Virus record (IMG/VR): IMGVR_UViG_3300026484_000402
Location: 1 to 64,000 of that record
DNA length: 64,000 bases
Strand: one strand, 5' to 3'
Source: a virus
This document shows, piece after piece, positions 1-7,752 of this stretch (its first letter is position 1; each line of letters begins with the position of its first letter). The translations under genes were made by a program, and so were the position numbers. Under the pieces are notes generated by a model. That model was not told the origin of the DNA. It worked only from the letters and a program-made list of their open reading frames with translations, and made no database searches.

Positions 1-73
1 TCAACCACAGCTTTCTGAACTCTATTACATCCATTATGTCTGATTCGACTTCTGTGAATAATTTATTTGTCAT
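1..73 (-). CDS. 5' end of an unidentified gene, cut by the left window edge
   Basis: Only 24 codons (MTNKLFTEVESD...) are visible and the frame is still open at base 1. The ATG at 71-73 follows AAGGAGGTGAT, a near-perfect complement of the 16S rRNA tail, so translation should be strong. It lies 9 bases after the stop of the gene at 83-322 and is probably co-transcribed with it. Function unknown. Confidence 0.6.
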   Translation of the reverse strand, partial: MTNKLFTEVESDIMDVIEFRKLWL

Positions 74-82
74 ATCACCTCC

Positions 83-322
83 TTATGGTATCCAGTATAA
101 AATATGGCCATCTTCATCGACATTAAAATTTTTTAAAGAGTCGATATATTTAAAATGAGGCCTCAACTGTTTTTTTATTTCTGTTTCATACTCGATAGAT
201 AACTCTAAATCTTCCACTACATCATTTTCAAGTTCAGAAATCAATTCATCATCTTGAACGTCCAACTCTATTTCTGTATAATAGAGACAAGGAATTGCAA
301 CTTTAATTTTTTTCTTTTCCAT
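83..322 (-). CDS. Hypothetical acidic protein, 79 aa
   Basis: Unrecognised small protein, rich in Asp and Glu in the middle (EL.NDVVEDLEL). The ATG at 322 follows AAGGAGG at good spacing. It is the first gene of a leftward pair with the partial gene at 1-73. The 0.7 kb non-coding stretch upstream must hold its promoter; a TATATT-like box lies near 350-370. Function not assignable. Confidence 0.65.
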   Translation of the reverse strand: MEKKKIKVAIPCLYYTEIELDVQDDELISELENDVVEDLELSIEYETEIKKQLRPHFKYIDSLKNFNVDEDGHILYWIP

Positions 323-1034
323 TGAACCTCCTTTTAAATTTTTTACAACAGAATTAAAATATAGTCGTTTTTGCTATCTATCTCAAACGCTATTAAAAGA
401 AATCCCCCTTGTAAGTACCTACATAGCCGACACACATTAAAATTGCTTATACGGCTTTATTTTTAATTATTTGTTTCGTTAAGGGATAATTTTTTTTAAA
501 ACGCAAAATAAACATTTTTTTACATTATTTTCGGTTATTGCCGTTTTTTAGGGGTTTAAACTGGTTTACTCGAAGAGAGTTATATTTTGGATAGATAATA
601 TTTATTCATTTTCCCAAAAAATCATACTTTTATAAATTAGAGTATTTTCTCCTGATGCTTCTTCTTAGCTCTTTTCAACCCCAACATTAAAAACATAGAG
701 AGTGAACTATATTTTCCTGTTGAAATTTAGGCGTTATATAAAGTTCATTTACAAGTTATTATACAATACCATTTGCCTAAAATACGGAACATCTAGGCGA
801 TAAAATAATATTTAGACATAAGGTAGTGAAAAAAATGTTGTTTTTCTTAGGTAAGTAGATAAAATTAACAGGAATTTTATATGTTTTTTTGGGGTATTTT
901 TGGAATTTTTATACATTTTTTTACACATAATTATCTTTTAATAGATATAATGAAAAAATTTTATAAAAATACATTTATTTTTTAAGAGCTAAAAAGAAAA
1001 AAGAGGGAGAAAATATTCCTCAAGGAGAAAGAAA
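323..1034. other. 0.7 kb AT-rich non-coding stretch
   Basis: No convincing ORF on either strand. It separates two leftward genes. Three things can be seen. First, an 8-bp inverted repeat ATAAAATT/AATTTTAT (859-866 and 873-880) is followed by a T run at 884-890, which is terminator-like on the + strand but has no G or C in the stem. Second, a segment GCCTAAA (775-781) could pair either with TTTAGGC (726-732) or, in part, with TAGGC (794-798), giving two mutually exclusive hairpins. Third, a TATAAT box lies at 946-951 on the + strand. No tRNA was recognised. It may be a regulatory or untranslated region; nothing more can be supported. Confidence 0.5.
946..951 (+). promoter_or_regulatory. Candidate rightward promoter (-10 box)
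   Basis: TATAAT lies 84 bases before a 25-codon ORF. A TTTACA-like -35 lies 20 bases upstream, which is longer than ideal. It is the only good -10 box in this non-coding stretch pointing right. Confidence 0.3.
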
Positions 1035-1112
1035 ATGGGAAAAATCTCAATATTGTGCTTGCTGGGCAGTATTATTATATCATTATTTTTTCTTTGTGAC
1101 AAGATATGTTAG
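1035..1112 (+). CDS. Possible 25-aa hydrophobic peptide
   Basis: Begins MGKISILCLLGS and is almost wholly hydrophobic, ending CDKIC before a TAG. The ATG follows AAGGAGAAAGAAA, a good ribosome binding site, with a TATAAT box upstream. The size and character fit a single-span membrane peptide of the toxin or small-regulator kind, but it overlaps the 3' end of the opposite gene by 30 bases and no homology can be claimed. Chance is a fair alternative. Confidence 0.25.
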   Translation: MGKISILCLLGSIIISLFFLCDKIC

Positions 1113-1298
1113 ATGATATAATACAGCAAACCAACTTAATAATGAAGATATTAATAATACAATTATTGCTTCTTCCTTTGTTATACTCTCTCCGCTTTCT
1201 TCTCTTATTTCGTTAAGTATTTTTTCATATTCTTGATTAAATATAAACATCCCCAACAATATTGCAACTATCACTCCAACAATATAAACATTAAACAT
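1083..1298 (-). CDS. Small membrane protein, 71 aa
   Basis: Start taken at MFNVYIVG (1298), because GGAGGTGATGGTG places the Shine-Dalgarno eight bases before this ATG; upstream in-frame ATG and GTG codons overlap the Shine-Dalgarno itself. It has two predicted membrane spans (about residues 3-20 and 45-65) with a charged stretch between (EYEKILNEIREESGES). Function unknown. A holin-like or accessory membrane role is possible from the topology, but nothing in the neighbourhood supports it. Confidence 0.6.
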   Translation of the reverse strand: MFNVYIVGVIVAILLGMFIFNQEYEKILNEIREESGESITKEEAIIVLLISSLLSWFAVLYHLTYLVTKKK

Positions 1299-1427
1299 CA
1301 CCATCACCTCCATCTTTTATTTTGTAATACATTTTTAACAACTTCAACAACCTAAGGTCACTTTTGTTGATTTCTTGTATATTTTGTTTGCAAACTCTGC
1401 ACAAGCAATTACATCTACATTTTACTC

Positions 1428-1670
1428 CTACATATAAATTTCAATAACATCGGCTTCGTTCACCTTGGAAATATCCTCATTAGTTAAAACGCTAAGTAAA
1501 AAAGATTTTATTTTATCCTCTTCATTTTCCTCTTTAACAATTCTCATAATTAAGAAATTATCCCCAATAGGCACAAGTACAGAAAAAGAAATATCATTTT
1601 TTTCAGCGAGTTCAATAGCTTTAAATTTGTTTATGTTTTCTGGTAAATCAAAATCTACAGTCATATACAT
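1428..1670 (-). CDS. Hypothetical protein, 80 aa
   Basis: Unrecognised. It reads MYMTVDFDLPENINKF... and is acidic at the C-terminus. ATG at 1670 is preferred, since AAGGAG lies five bases upstream. An in-frame GTG two codons earlier would sit inside the Shine-Dalgarno spacing. It follows the gene at 1680-1946 by nine bases and belongs to the same leftward run of small early-type genes. Confidence 0.6.
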   Translation of the reverse strand: MYMTVDFDLPENINKFKAIELAEKNDISFSVLVPIGDNFLIMRIVKEENEEDKIKSFLLSVLTNEDISKVNEADVIEIYM

Positions 1671-1679
1671 TTGCACTCC

Positions 1680-1946
1680 TTATACATCAAGCCATGCTTG
1701 AATTATTTTTACATCATCTAATTCTTTTGGAGAATATTCTATACCATCTATAATCTTGTCGTCGTTACATTCCAAGTCCGACAACTCAAATTCAACATAT
1801 GGACCACTATCGGTTTCTCTTTCCATATAATTGCTGTGTTCCGTATTCTCCTCAAGAAACTTTTTTAAGCTCTCATAATCATCTTTGTCAATTACAAAAT
1901 ACGCCACTTTTGTTATAAAAGGTCTATATTTTTTATTTTCCATCAT
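1680..1946 (-). CDS. Hypothetical acidic protein, 88 aa
   Basis: Unrecognised small protein with many Asp and Glu and no membrane segment. It starts ATGATG after AAGGAG and overlaps the stop of the upstream gene by four bases, which implies translational coupling. It is part of the five-gene leftward run from 3156 to 1428. Confidence 0.6.
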   Translation of the reverse strand: MMENKKYRPFITKVAYFVIDKDDYESLKKFLEENTEHSNYMERETDSGPYVEFELSDLECNDDKIIDGIEYSPKELDDVKIIQAWLDV

Positions 1947-2332
1947 AACTCCTTAAATAATGGTTTAGTTGTTGAAAGCTCTATAGCCCTGTCAATTATT
2001 TTTTCAGCATCACTCAAACGAATTATTTTAAATTGAAATTCTGACTTTATTTTTTTTAATTCATTCATAGCGATTTTCAACTTATTGTTGTCTTCAACCT
2101 CAATCACAATGTTCCCATTGTTAAAATCTACACTTACATATTTTCCGTCTTCAAACATTACAACTACATCTTCAACGCTTTTTGAAACCACATAAGAACC
2201 GTCTTTTATAAATTTCTTTAGATATTCTGTAGCAGCTAAAGAATTAAGTCTTGATAGGTCTATTTTCTTATCCGATAGGTATTTGTAGATTTCATTAAAA
2301 TCAAATTCTCCCTGATATTCTATTTTCGCCAT
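1943..2332 (-). CDS. Hypothetical protein, 129 aa
   Basis: Unrecognised. The N-terminal third looks alpha-helical (FNEIYKYLSDKKIDLSRL), followed by a beta-rich stretch (VVVMFEDGKYVSVDFNNG) and a helical end. It is coupled to the next gene by a four-base overlap and preceded by AGGAGGTAAG. No catalytic motif seen. Confidence 0.6.
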   Translation of the reverse strand: MAKIEYQGEFDFNEIYKYLSDKKIDLSRLNSLAATEYLKKFIKDGSYVVSKSVEDVVVMFEDGKYVSVDFNNGNIVIEVEDNNKLKIAMNELKKIKSEFQFKIIRLSDAEKIIDRAIELSTTKPLFKEL

Positions 2333-2333
2333 C

Positions 2334-2732
2334 TTACCTCCTGTTTTTCAAAAACTGTTTGGCTTCATCCAAGTCAGATAAAGACACAAGCTCTCCGTTC
2401 TTAACATAGAACCAGTGTCTCTTATCAACTTTTCTTCCGGTTTCAAGCCGTACTTCAATTACATCATTTTCAGAAATCTCTACATCCCAATCCTCTTTGT
2501 AAAACCTCTTTTTCTTACACCATTCCTTACCGTTTGACGGAACAAATTCCCTATCAACCTCATCACCACATAAAAACAACTTAGCTACATATGCAGGACC
2601 AAATTTAGGATAAAAACAACCATCAGTTTTAAAATGCACCCATTTATTTTCCCTCCTTCTCGCTAATTCTAGTTTGGCTTCATCTATTAACTGTTCAAGT
2701 TCCTCTTCTGTTAATAATTCAAGCTTTAACAT
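2334..2732 (-). CDS. Hypothetical protein, 132 aa
   Basis: Begins with a helical Glu/Leu-rich segment (LLTEEELEQLIDEAKLELARRR) and continues with a mixed, Trp- and Cys-containing domain. The two cysteines are not arranged as a zinc site. The start overlaps the upstream coiled-coil gene by 14 bases. Function unknown. Confidence 0.6.
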   Translation of the reverse strand: MLKLELLTEEELEQLIDEAKLELARRRENKWVHFKTDGCFYPKFGPAYVAKLFLCGDEVDREFVPSNGKEWCKKKRFYKEDWDVEISENDVIEVRLETGRKVDKRHWFYVKNGELVSLSDLDEAKQFLKNRR

Positions 2733-3156
2733 CGAAAGTTCTTTTTTTTAACCTATCGTTAATCACTTTCCTAATATTTGCTTTCAACTCCTCACGCTCT
2801 TTTATTTCCTCGCATTTTTCCGTTACAGGCTCTAATTGTTTTTTTTCGGCCTTTCTTTTGATTTCATTTATTTCTTTATTAAGCTCTTGAACAGTTTTTA
2901 CTTTTTTATTTTTTTGATAACCCATCTCAACTAAAGCTTCTAAAAGTGCCTTGTTTGAAGCTTTAAGAGATTCCATCTCTCTTTGCATTTCAACCTTTTC
3001 TTTTAAAAGGTTTTGAGCCCTCCAATACCAATCTACTAACTTTTTTCTGTCCGATTCAATCTCTTCATTCTCCTTTTCCAGTTTTTTTATAACTTCAAGA
3101 GATTTGTTAAGTAGCTCTTCAAGCCAAGCGATTCTAGCTTTTAATTTTTTAGACAT
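2719..3156 (-). CDS. Coiled-coil protein, 145 aa
   Basis: Strongly helical and charged, with heptad-like spacing of Leu/Ile through residues 5-75 and again around 95-135. No enzymatic motif. The ATG follows AAAGGAG. A perfect 14-bp palindrome lies 16 bases upstream of the start, so expression of this leftward run (3156 to 1428) is probably regulated there. Confidence 0.65.
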   Translation of the reverse strand: MSKKLKARIAWLEELLNKSLEVIKKLEKENEEIESDRKKLVDWYWRAQNLLKEKVEMQREMESLKASNKALLEALVEMGYQKNKKVKTVQELNKEINEIKRKAEKKQLEPVTEKCEEIKEREELKANIRKVINDRLKKRTFDVKA

Positions 3157-3171
3157 AACATCTCCTTTTAA

Positions 3172-3185
3172 TTTAGTTAACTAAA
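3172..3185. promoter_or_regulatory. Palindromic operator candidate
   Basis: TTTAGTTAACTAAA is a perfect 14-bp palindrome 16-29 bases before the start codon at 3156, between the likely promoter and the Shine-Dalgarno. The position suits repressor binding. No cognate repressor was identified in the window. Confidence 0.4.
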
Positions 3186-3249
3186 CAACAAATTAAATTA
3201 AAATAGAAAAAAAAGAAAAAGGGTGCAGTGTTATTACCCAATTATATAT

Positions 3250-3275
3250 AACAGGAAAATAATATTTTTCCCGTT
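3250..3275 (-). terminator. Stem-loop after the 232-aa head gene
   Basis: A 10-bp stem (one G-U pair) with a six-base loop begins at the stop codon of the gene ending at 3274. It has no clean T run directly after it. About 25 bases further a weak GGGT/ACCC stem precedes TTTTTCTTTTTTTT. Together these probably stop leftward transcription. Confidence 0.35.
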
Positions 3276-3972
3276 ACGCATAGACGCTTTGCAGTGATGG
3301 TCTTCTTTGTAAAGAAGGTCTTGTTTGTAAAGAAGGTTTTTTGCCTTGATTTCTTAAAATTGATTTTATTTCACTTAGAGCTTTATATTTTTCTTGAGCT
3401 CTTTGTGAGATTTCAGATAACTCGTTTTTCATTTTACTTAGTTGCGTTTTAGAATATCCGTTTAACGGCTGAGGCTGATTATATAATCTTGCTGCATGCC
3501 TATATTTTTCGTACATAGTTTTTCCGTTTGGATTTAAAGACTTCAAACTTTTGGGAGCTCCTCTTAAAGACTGTCTATTCATATAGTTTAAGACTTTGCC
3601 TGTCCCACTTAATTCATGTAATACACTTTGAAGTGCTGCTGTTTTTTTAAGCTTCCTGCTTTTTCTTTTTAAATAAGAATAACCTTTTTGTGCCCCTATT
3701 GTACCTACTACACCAAGCCCTATTCCTGCTCCAACTTTTTTTGCTGTCCCTTGAGATGCTTCTTGAGTAACTTTTTTAAGTTTGTTCTTATAACTAGAAA
3801 TCTCTTTTGAATGTCTCAATCTTTCTTTTCTCACAAGGTCTAACGCTATCTTTTTACCGTCATCATCCAAAAGCTCTATAGGGTTTTTAAGGTTTTCAGG
3901 TCTTGCAGCTTTTACTGCTTTGTATATTTTAAAAGGGTTTACTGTGAAAGCTTTTTTATATAGTCCACTCAT
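3274..3972 (-). CDS. Basic virion-type protein with glycine-zipper segment and PSLQ repeats, 232 aa
   Basis: Very basic. Residues about 76-95 form a Gly-rich hydrophobic segment (KKVGAGIGLGVVGTIGAQKG). The C-terminus carries three tandem PSLQ units (KPSLQTRPSLQRRPSLQS). It has the K-x-A motif near the N-terminus (YKKAF) and in KLKKTAAL. It lies directly downstream of the 328-aa repeat protein and the portal gene, so a head-internal or DNA-associated structural role is inferred. No family recognised. Confidence 0.6.
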   Translation of the reverse strand: MSGLYKKAFTVNPFKIYKAVKAARPENLKNPIELLDDDGKKIALDLVRKERLRHSKEISSYKNKLKKVTQEASQGTAKKVGAGIGLGVVGTIGAQKGYSYLKRKSRKLKKTAALQSVLHELSGTGKVLNYMNRQSLRGAPKSLKSLNPNGKTMYEKYRHAARLYNQPQPLNGYSKTQLSKMKNELSEISQRAQEKYKALSEIKSILRNQGKKPSLQTRPSLQRRPSLQSVYA

Positions 3973-4000
3973 TTGCTTCCTTTATAAAACTGGAAATGGA

Positions 4001-4987
4001 CTATTTGTCCTTATTTCCAGCTACTGCTTTATACGCTCCATAACCAACTGTTCCAACTCCAGCTGCAGTTCCTCCTATAGCAAGCGCTTGTCTTTTTCTA
4101 ATATTTTTCAATGATTTTTTTGTATTTTCAACATCTTTTAATTTTGCATGATATTTTTCTTGGAATTTTCTGATTAATGGGTCTTTTTTATCACGACCAG
4201 TCTCTCTAAGTTTTTTAAATGCTGCTGTTCCATCTTGCTCACCAGTTAAGAGTTTTGCTCTGTTATACATAACTTTTTTTGCTGCTTCTAAATTGTTTGT
4301 TTCTTTTGATAATCTACTTTTTACTTTATCTGCTCCTTTTCCTGTTAAAGCAGATTTGTAAGAATTCCAAGCGCCTTTCACTCTTCTCTTAATAGCCTTC
4401 CCTGCAGCGCCTATCACTCTATCTGCTAATCGCACTTCATTTTCAGATATTTTGGCTTCTTTTATAAGAGCTAAAGCTTCTTCAGGCAATAATCCAGTTT
4501 CAGCATAAATAGCTTCCGCAACTTTTTCTGCAAATTCGAGGTGCTCATCAGTATATCCAAGAGCAACTGCTTCACTAGCAACTTTTTCATCTACACTTCC
4601 ATCATCGTAAATAGATGACGCAAGGACCATAGCATCTTCAAAAGGCATTCCAGCTTCTTCAACATATATAGCATATTCTGCAACTTTATCCATCAAATCC
4701 TCTGCTCCTGCTGAAATTTCTTCAGCAACCTTAATCATATCTTCATCAACTCCACCAAGAAATTCTGCAACTTCAACAAGTGCTGCACTTTGTTCTGGAG
4801 TTAGTTCGTTTTCTACAACGCTTGCAACTTTTTCATTAAGAACATTCCCTTGCTCATCAGTTAAAGCAAGTGTAACAAGACCTCCTATAGGGTCAACTCC
4901 ATATGCTTCCAAATAATCCATTGCTTCAGCGACTTTTTCAATCATGTCTTCAGTCTGATAACCAGCTAGTTTTAATAAATTAGCCAT
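4001..4987 (-). CDS. Head-associated repeat protein with K-V-A motifs, 328 aa
   Basis: The N-terminal 190 residues are acidic, helical repeats studded with K-V-A-[S/E] (for example EKVAEAMDYL, DEKVASEAV). The basic C-terminal part ends in a glycine-zipper segment (AIGGTAAGVGTVGYG). The repeat EKVAEAMDYLEAYGVDPIGGL is clearly related to DKVAEAMDYLDANGIDPISGL in the protein at 39607-40245, so the two are paralogous. It sits just after the portal gene, where scaffold or internal head proteins often lie; that role is an inference. TACAAT upstream at about 5026 is a possible -10. Confidence 0.6.
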   Translation of the reverse strand: MANLLKLAGYQTEDMIEKVAEAMDYLEAYGVDPIGGLVTLALTDEQGNVLNEKVASVVENELTPEQSAALVEVAEFLGGVDEDMIKVAEEISAGAEDLMDKVAEYAIYVEEAGMPFEDAMVLASSIYDDGSVDEKVASEAVALGYTDEHLEFAEKVAEAIYAETGLLPEEALALIKEAKISENEVRLADRVIGAAGKAIKRRVKGAWNSYKSALTGKGADKVKSRLSKETNNLEAAKKVMYNRAKLLTGEQDGTAAFKKLRETGRDKKDPLIRKFQEKYHAKLKDVENTKKSLKNIRKRQALAIGGTAAGVGTVGYGAYKAVAGNKDK

Positions 4988-5048
4988 TTATTCTCCTTTG
5001 TTAGTTTTTATTTTTCTAATTGTATTCTAAAAAAAAAATATTGTCAAA

Positions 5049-6800
5049 TTATTGTTGAACATTTCCGTTTTGAGATTGTGTTTTTTGTTTCTGGTCTAAA
5101 AATTCCATTCTCCATTTTACGACCGCATATAAAACAGGATTTTCTTTAGAAAGTTCATCAAGTTTTGATTTTCTAACTCCGTAATCCATATTTTGAAGCT
5201 GCTGAACATAAGTGTCTGCTTCTTGAATAATTGCCGTTTGATTTATATTCCATGCGGAAGAGTTTTCCATCATTGATTCTTGTTTTATTTTATCTTCAAG
5301 CGAAGTAGCTACATCCTGTTGATACCTTTGTAATTCTAATTGTCTTCTTATATCCTCTTTCTGTTCTTCCATCATTCTTTCTTGCTCTTTATGATAATCT
5401 AAATCAAAAAAGTCAAGCGCTGTATGTCCAGAAACTTTTCCTGCTTGAAGAAGATTTAACATATTTTGCTTATCAGCTACATCATCAATAAGTTTTATAG
5501 GAACTAATTTAACTTTAATTTGTTCTTTATTTATTCTATTAGCTATTTGTTTTATAATAAAATTAGCTACCTGTTCTAAGGATTTAGTTAATTCTATTAA
5601 TTGATTTTGTAAAACTCTAAGCGAAGCACCTGCTCCTGAATAACTTAAACCTCCTTTTACAAACTCAGGCGGGACTCCTATAGCCGTCATAATCATAGTT
5701 GAGTACGCATCTATCTCTTGAGATAATTCAAGGTTTTTACCTTCACCAAATAAATTTATAGGCTCTAGCGGAATTGGGAAAAACTTAATAGCAGTAGGGT
5801 CTTTTTTCCAGCTTTTAAGCAAAGATTCAACCTTGTTTTTTAAATCACTGCCACCCATATAATTGTATATAGGCTGTTGGTCAACCCCCTGAACTCTCGG
5901 AACTAATCCACGTAATGGAAGTATCATATCTGAATATATCTTTTCATTCATCTTTCTTAACAACAACAATGAAATCATATCAGGTATAGCTGAAGTAAGC
6001 ATAGGAATACCCCACGATGTATTAGTTGAATTGAATTTTCTATTTCTGACATGCAAAACACTTGATTCGTTAAATTTTATTTTTCCATTAGTAAGAGAAG
6101 CTATTATTATATCTCTTGGTAAATTAAACAGCTTATCTTTATTTCCGTTTTTTATAAGCTCTTTATCTGATTCTGACGGATTATAATATATTGTTTTGAC
6201 ACCGGTTATTTCATCTTCATATAAATCTATATTATTTACAGGCCAAGATATTATTTTCATTTTAGATAAATCTTCTATTGGCCTATCCGATATTGTAAAA
6301 ACTGTTTCTTTTTTACATGCAGGACAAGTTCCCAAAAACACAAGCTCCTTGTTTCTAACTTCCGGCACAAGTTTTACATCTTCAACGTTTCTTCTCTTAA
6401 ATTTAGTTTCGCAAAATGAACAAGTTATAGTTCTGTCTATTGGAAAATTAACTGAGATAAACTGGTTTGCATATAAAAGAAAATTAAATCCTATTTCTTT
6501 TAATCTTTCTATAATTCCAACTTCATCTTCTAAAATACTTTTCCAGCTTAAAGCATCATCTTGTGATAATTCAGTTAAATCATTTGACAAATAAGAAAGA
6601 CTTGTGATTGAGATTGAAGCCATTTTATCTAATGCCGACTGAACCATTGGAACATTAGCTGTAATAAAATTAACCCATTTAAACACTTCTTTTATATCAT
6701 TAGGTAACACATACTGATATATTGAAGATAAATAATTGTACTTCTTTAAAAAACTAGTATCATAAAATTCAGTGTTTATCTTTGTGAAAGATGGTGTCAT
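5049..6800 (-). CDS. Portal protein
   Basis: 583 residues. The middle and C-terminal parts match tailed-phage portal proteins: a helical stem region followed by the GVPPEFV...YSGAGASLRVLQNQLIELTKSLEQ pattern typical of the family, then a Gln/Glu-rich helical tail. Portals form the dodecameric ring at the capsid vertex through which DNA is packaged and to which the tail connects. Unusually it has a zinc-ribbon-like insertion (C127-x2-C130 ... C159-x2-C162). A candidate packaging gene lies 35 bases upstream and head proteins follow. One K-x-A-S motif (DKMASIS, residues 58-64) is present. Confidence 0.85.
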   Translation of the reverse strand: MTPSFTKINTEFYDTSFLKKYNYLSSIYQYVLPNDIKEVFKWVNFITANVPMVQSALDKMASISITSLSYLSNDLTELSQDDALSWKSILEDEVGIIERLKEIGFNFLLYANQFISVNFPIDRTITCSFCETKFKRRNVEDVKLVPEVRNKELVFLGTCPACKKETVFTISDRPIEDLSKMKIISWPVNNIDLYEDEITGVKTIYYNPSESDKELIKNGNKDKLFNLPRDIIIASLTNGKIKFNESSVLHVRNRKFNSTNTSWGIPMLTSAIPDMISLLLLRKMNEKIYSDMILPLRGLVPRVQGVDQQPIYNYMGGSDLKNKVESLLKSWKKDPTAIKFFPIPLEPINLFGEGKNLELSQEIDAYSTMIMTAIGVPPEFVKGGLSYSGAGASLRVLQNQLIELTKSLEQVANFIIKQIANRINKEQIKVKLVPIKLIDDVADKQNMLNLLQAGKVSGHTALDFFDLDYHKEQERMMEEQKEDIRRQLELQRYQQDVATSLEDKIKQESMMENSSAWNINQTAIIQEADTYVQQLQNMDYGVRKSKLDELSKENPVLYAVVKWRMEFLDQKQKTQSQNGNVQQ

Positions 6801-6835
6801 TTCCGTCCTTTGTGTTTTCTTATTTTAACATTATA

Positions 6836-7606
6836 TCAGTTTTCAATGTTTTTTTCATCAATTTCGGCATTCTCTATATCCACATCTATTACATCTAACT
6901 GCAAATTCCATTGCTCTTTTTGTATAACTTCGTCATTAAGTTTAACAAGGTAATTTTTAATTTCATCAAACGTGTTTCCACCAGATGTTTGAGTTGAAGC
7001 TTTTTGAATGTCTAATGCCGCACTTATTAGCTGCTTACCGCTTCTTATATGATTTTCTACTTCATCGGGTTTAAGCATAAAACTCTTTTCAACATATTTA
7101 AAATACATATCCATAAAAGTTGCTTTCATTACATCGTCTATAGCTATTTGTGATGTATTCAAAGCAAATTTCCATTCTATATATTTATAACCAAACGTAT
7201 GAGCGCTTTTAAGTATTACTCCAAGTTCTCTAAACTTTTCATTATCATGATAAATCAATTGTTTAAAAAAATTAATTTTCCCAAATACGCCTCTAAATTT
7301 TTTTACATTAAAAAAAAACATCTCAAATAATTCAATTGCTCTTACAGAAACTCCCATATATTCAGCTATTTTATCATAGGGAGCATTTGTAAAAAGCATT
7401 GATGCAACAAACATAAAATTCAAACTGTTTTCTTCTAAATATAAAATTTCATCAGCTATTTTAGATATTTTAACTGGTTTTTTTTTATTTTTAGGACATT
7501 TTATTGAAGCTATTTCTTTATAGTATTTAAGAGCTTTTTTTTGAACAACAATTCCATCTTTAATACAATAATTTTCATCAAACGCACTAATTTCTGGTAC
7601 TATCAA
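6836..7606 (-). CDS. Helical DNA-binding-like protein upstream of portal (small terminase candidate), 256 aa
   Basis: Residues about 76-98 (YDKIAEYMGVSVRAIELFEMFFF) look like a helix-turn-helix. This pattern is common in phage proteins encoded immediately before the portal and in small terminase subunits, which recognise packaging sites. The rest is helical with an acidic tail. The start is TTG at 7606, chosen because AAGAAGG lies nine bases before it and no ATG fits. Without the large terminase nearby the call stays tentative. Confidence 0.4.
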   Translation of the reverse strand: MIVPEISAFDENYCIKDGIVVQKKALKYYKEIASIKCPKNKKKPVKISKIADEILYLEENSLNFMFVASMLFTNAPYDKIAEYMGVSVRAIELFEMFFFNVKKFRGVFGKINFFKQLIYHDNEKFRELGVILKSAHTFGYKYIEWKFALNTSQIAIDDVMKATFMDMYFKYVEKSFMLKPDEVENHIRSGKQLISAALDIQKASTQTSGGNTFDEIKNYLVKLNDEVIQKEQWNLQLDVIDVDIENAEIDEKNIEN

Positions 7607-7614
7607 ATAAAACG

Positions 7615-7648
7615 CCTTCTTTTTGGGTAATTATAACAAAAAAAAAGG
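7615..7648 (-). promoter_or_regulatory. Promoter with -10 inside an RBS-hiding hairpin
   Basis: The leftward -10 TATAAT (7630-7635) is preceded by a T tract and G, a Campylobacterota-style promoter. In read-through RNA, CC(U)9G (7637-7648) can pair with CAAAAAGAAGG (7615-7625), which contains the Shine-Dalgarno, with one bulge and one G-U pair. Transcripts starting at the promoter itself would lack the 5' arm. The pairing is partly homopolymeric and so less certain than at 17058. Confidence 0.4.
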
Positions 7649-7733
7649 AATCAGCGAATTTTCGAGAGGAACAAGAGTTTTTTTCTATTTGCCTAAGCAT
7701 AAAATATTGTAAACGCTTTCTTGTTTAAAATGA

Positions 7734-7752
7734 AAGGCATTCTATATGCCTT
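7734..7752 (-). terminator. Stem-loop at the end of the 830-aa gene
   Basis: AAGGCAT/ATGCCTT is a perfect 7-bp stem with a five-base loop holding the stop codon of the gene ending at 7742, followed on the minus strand by TTCATTTT. It is terminator-like with a weak T run. Confidence 0.35.

Noticed and set aside
361-560. tRNA-like fragments in the left non-coding stretch
   Set aside because: No cloverleaf with a TTC-type arm and matching acceptor stem could be drawn by eye.
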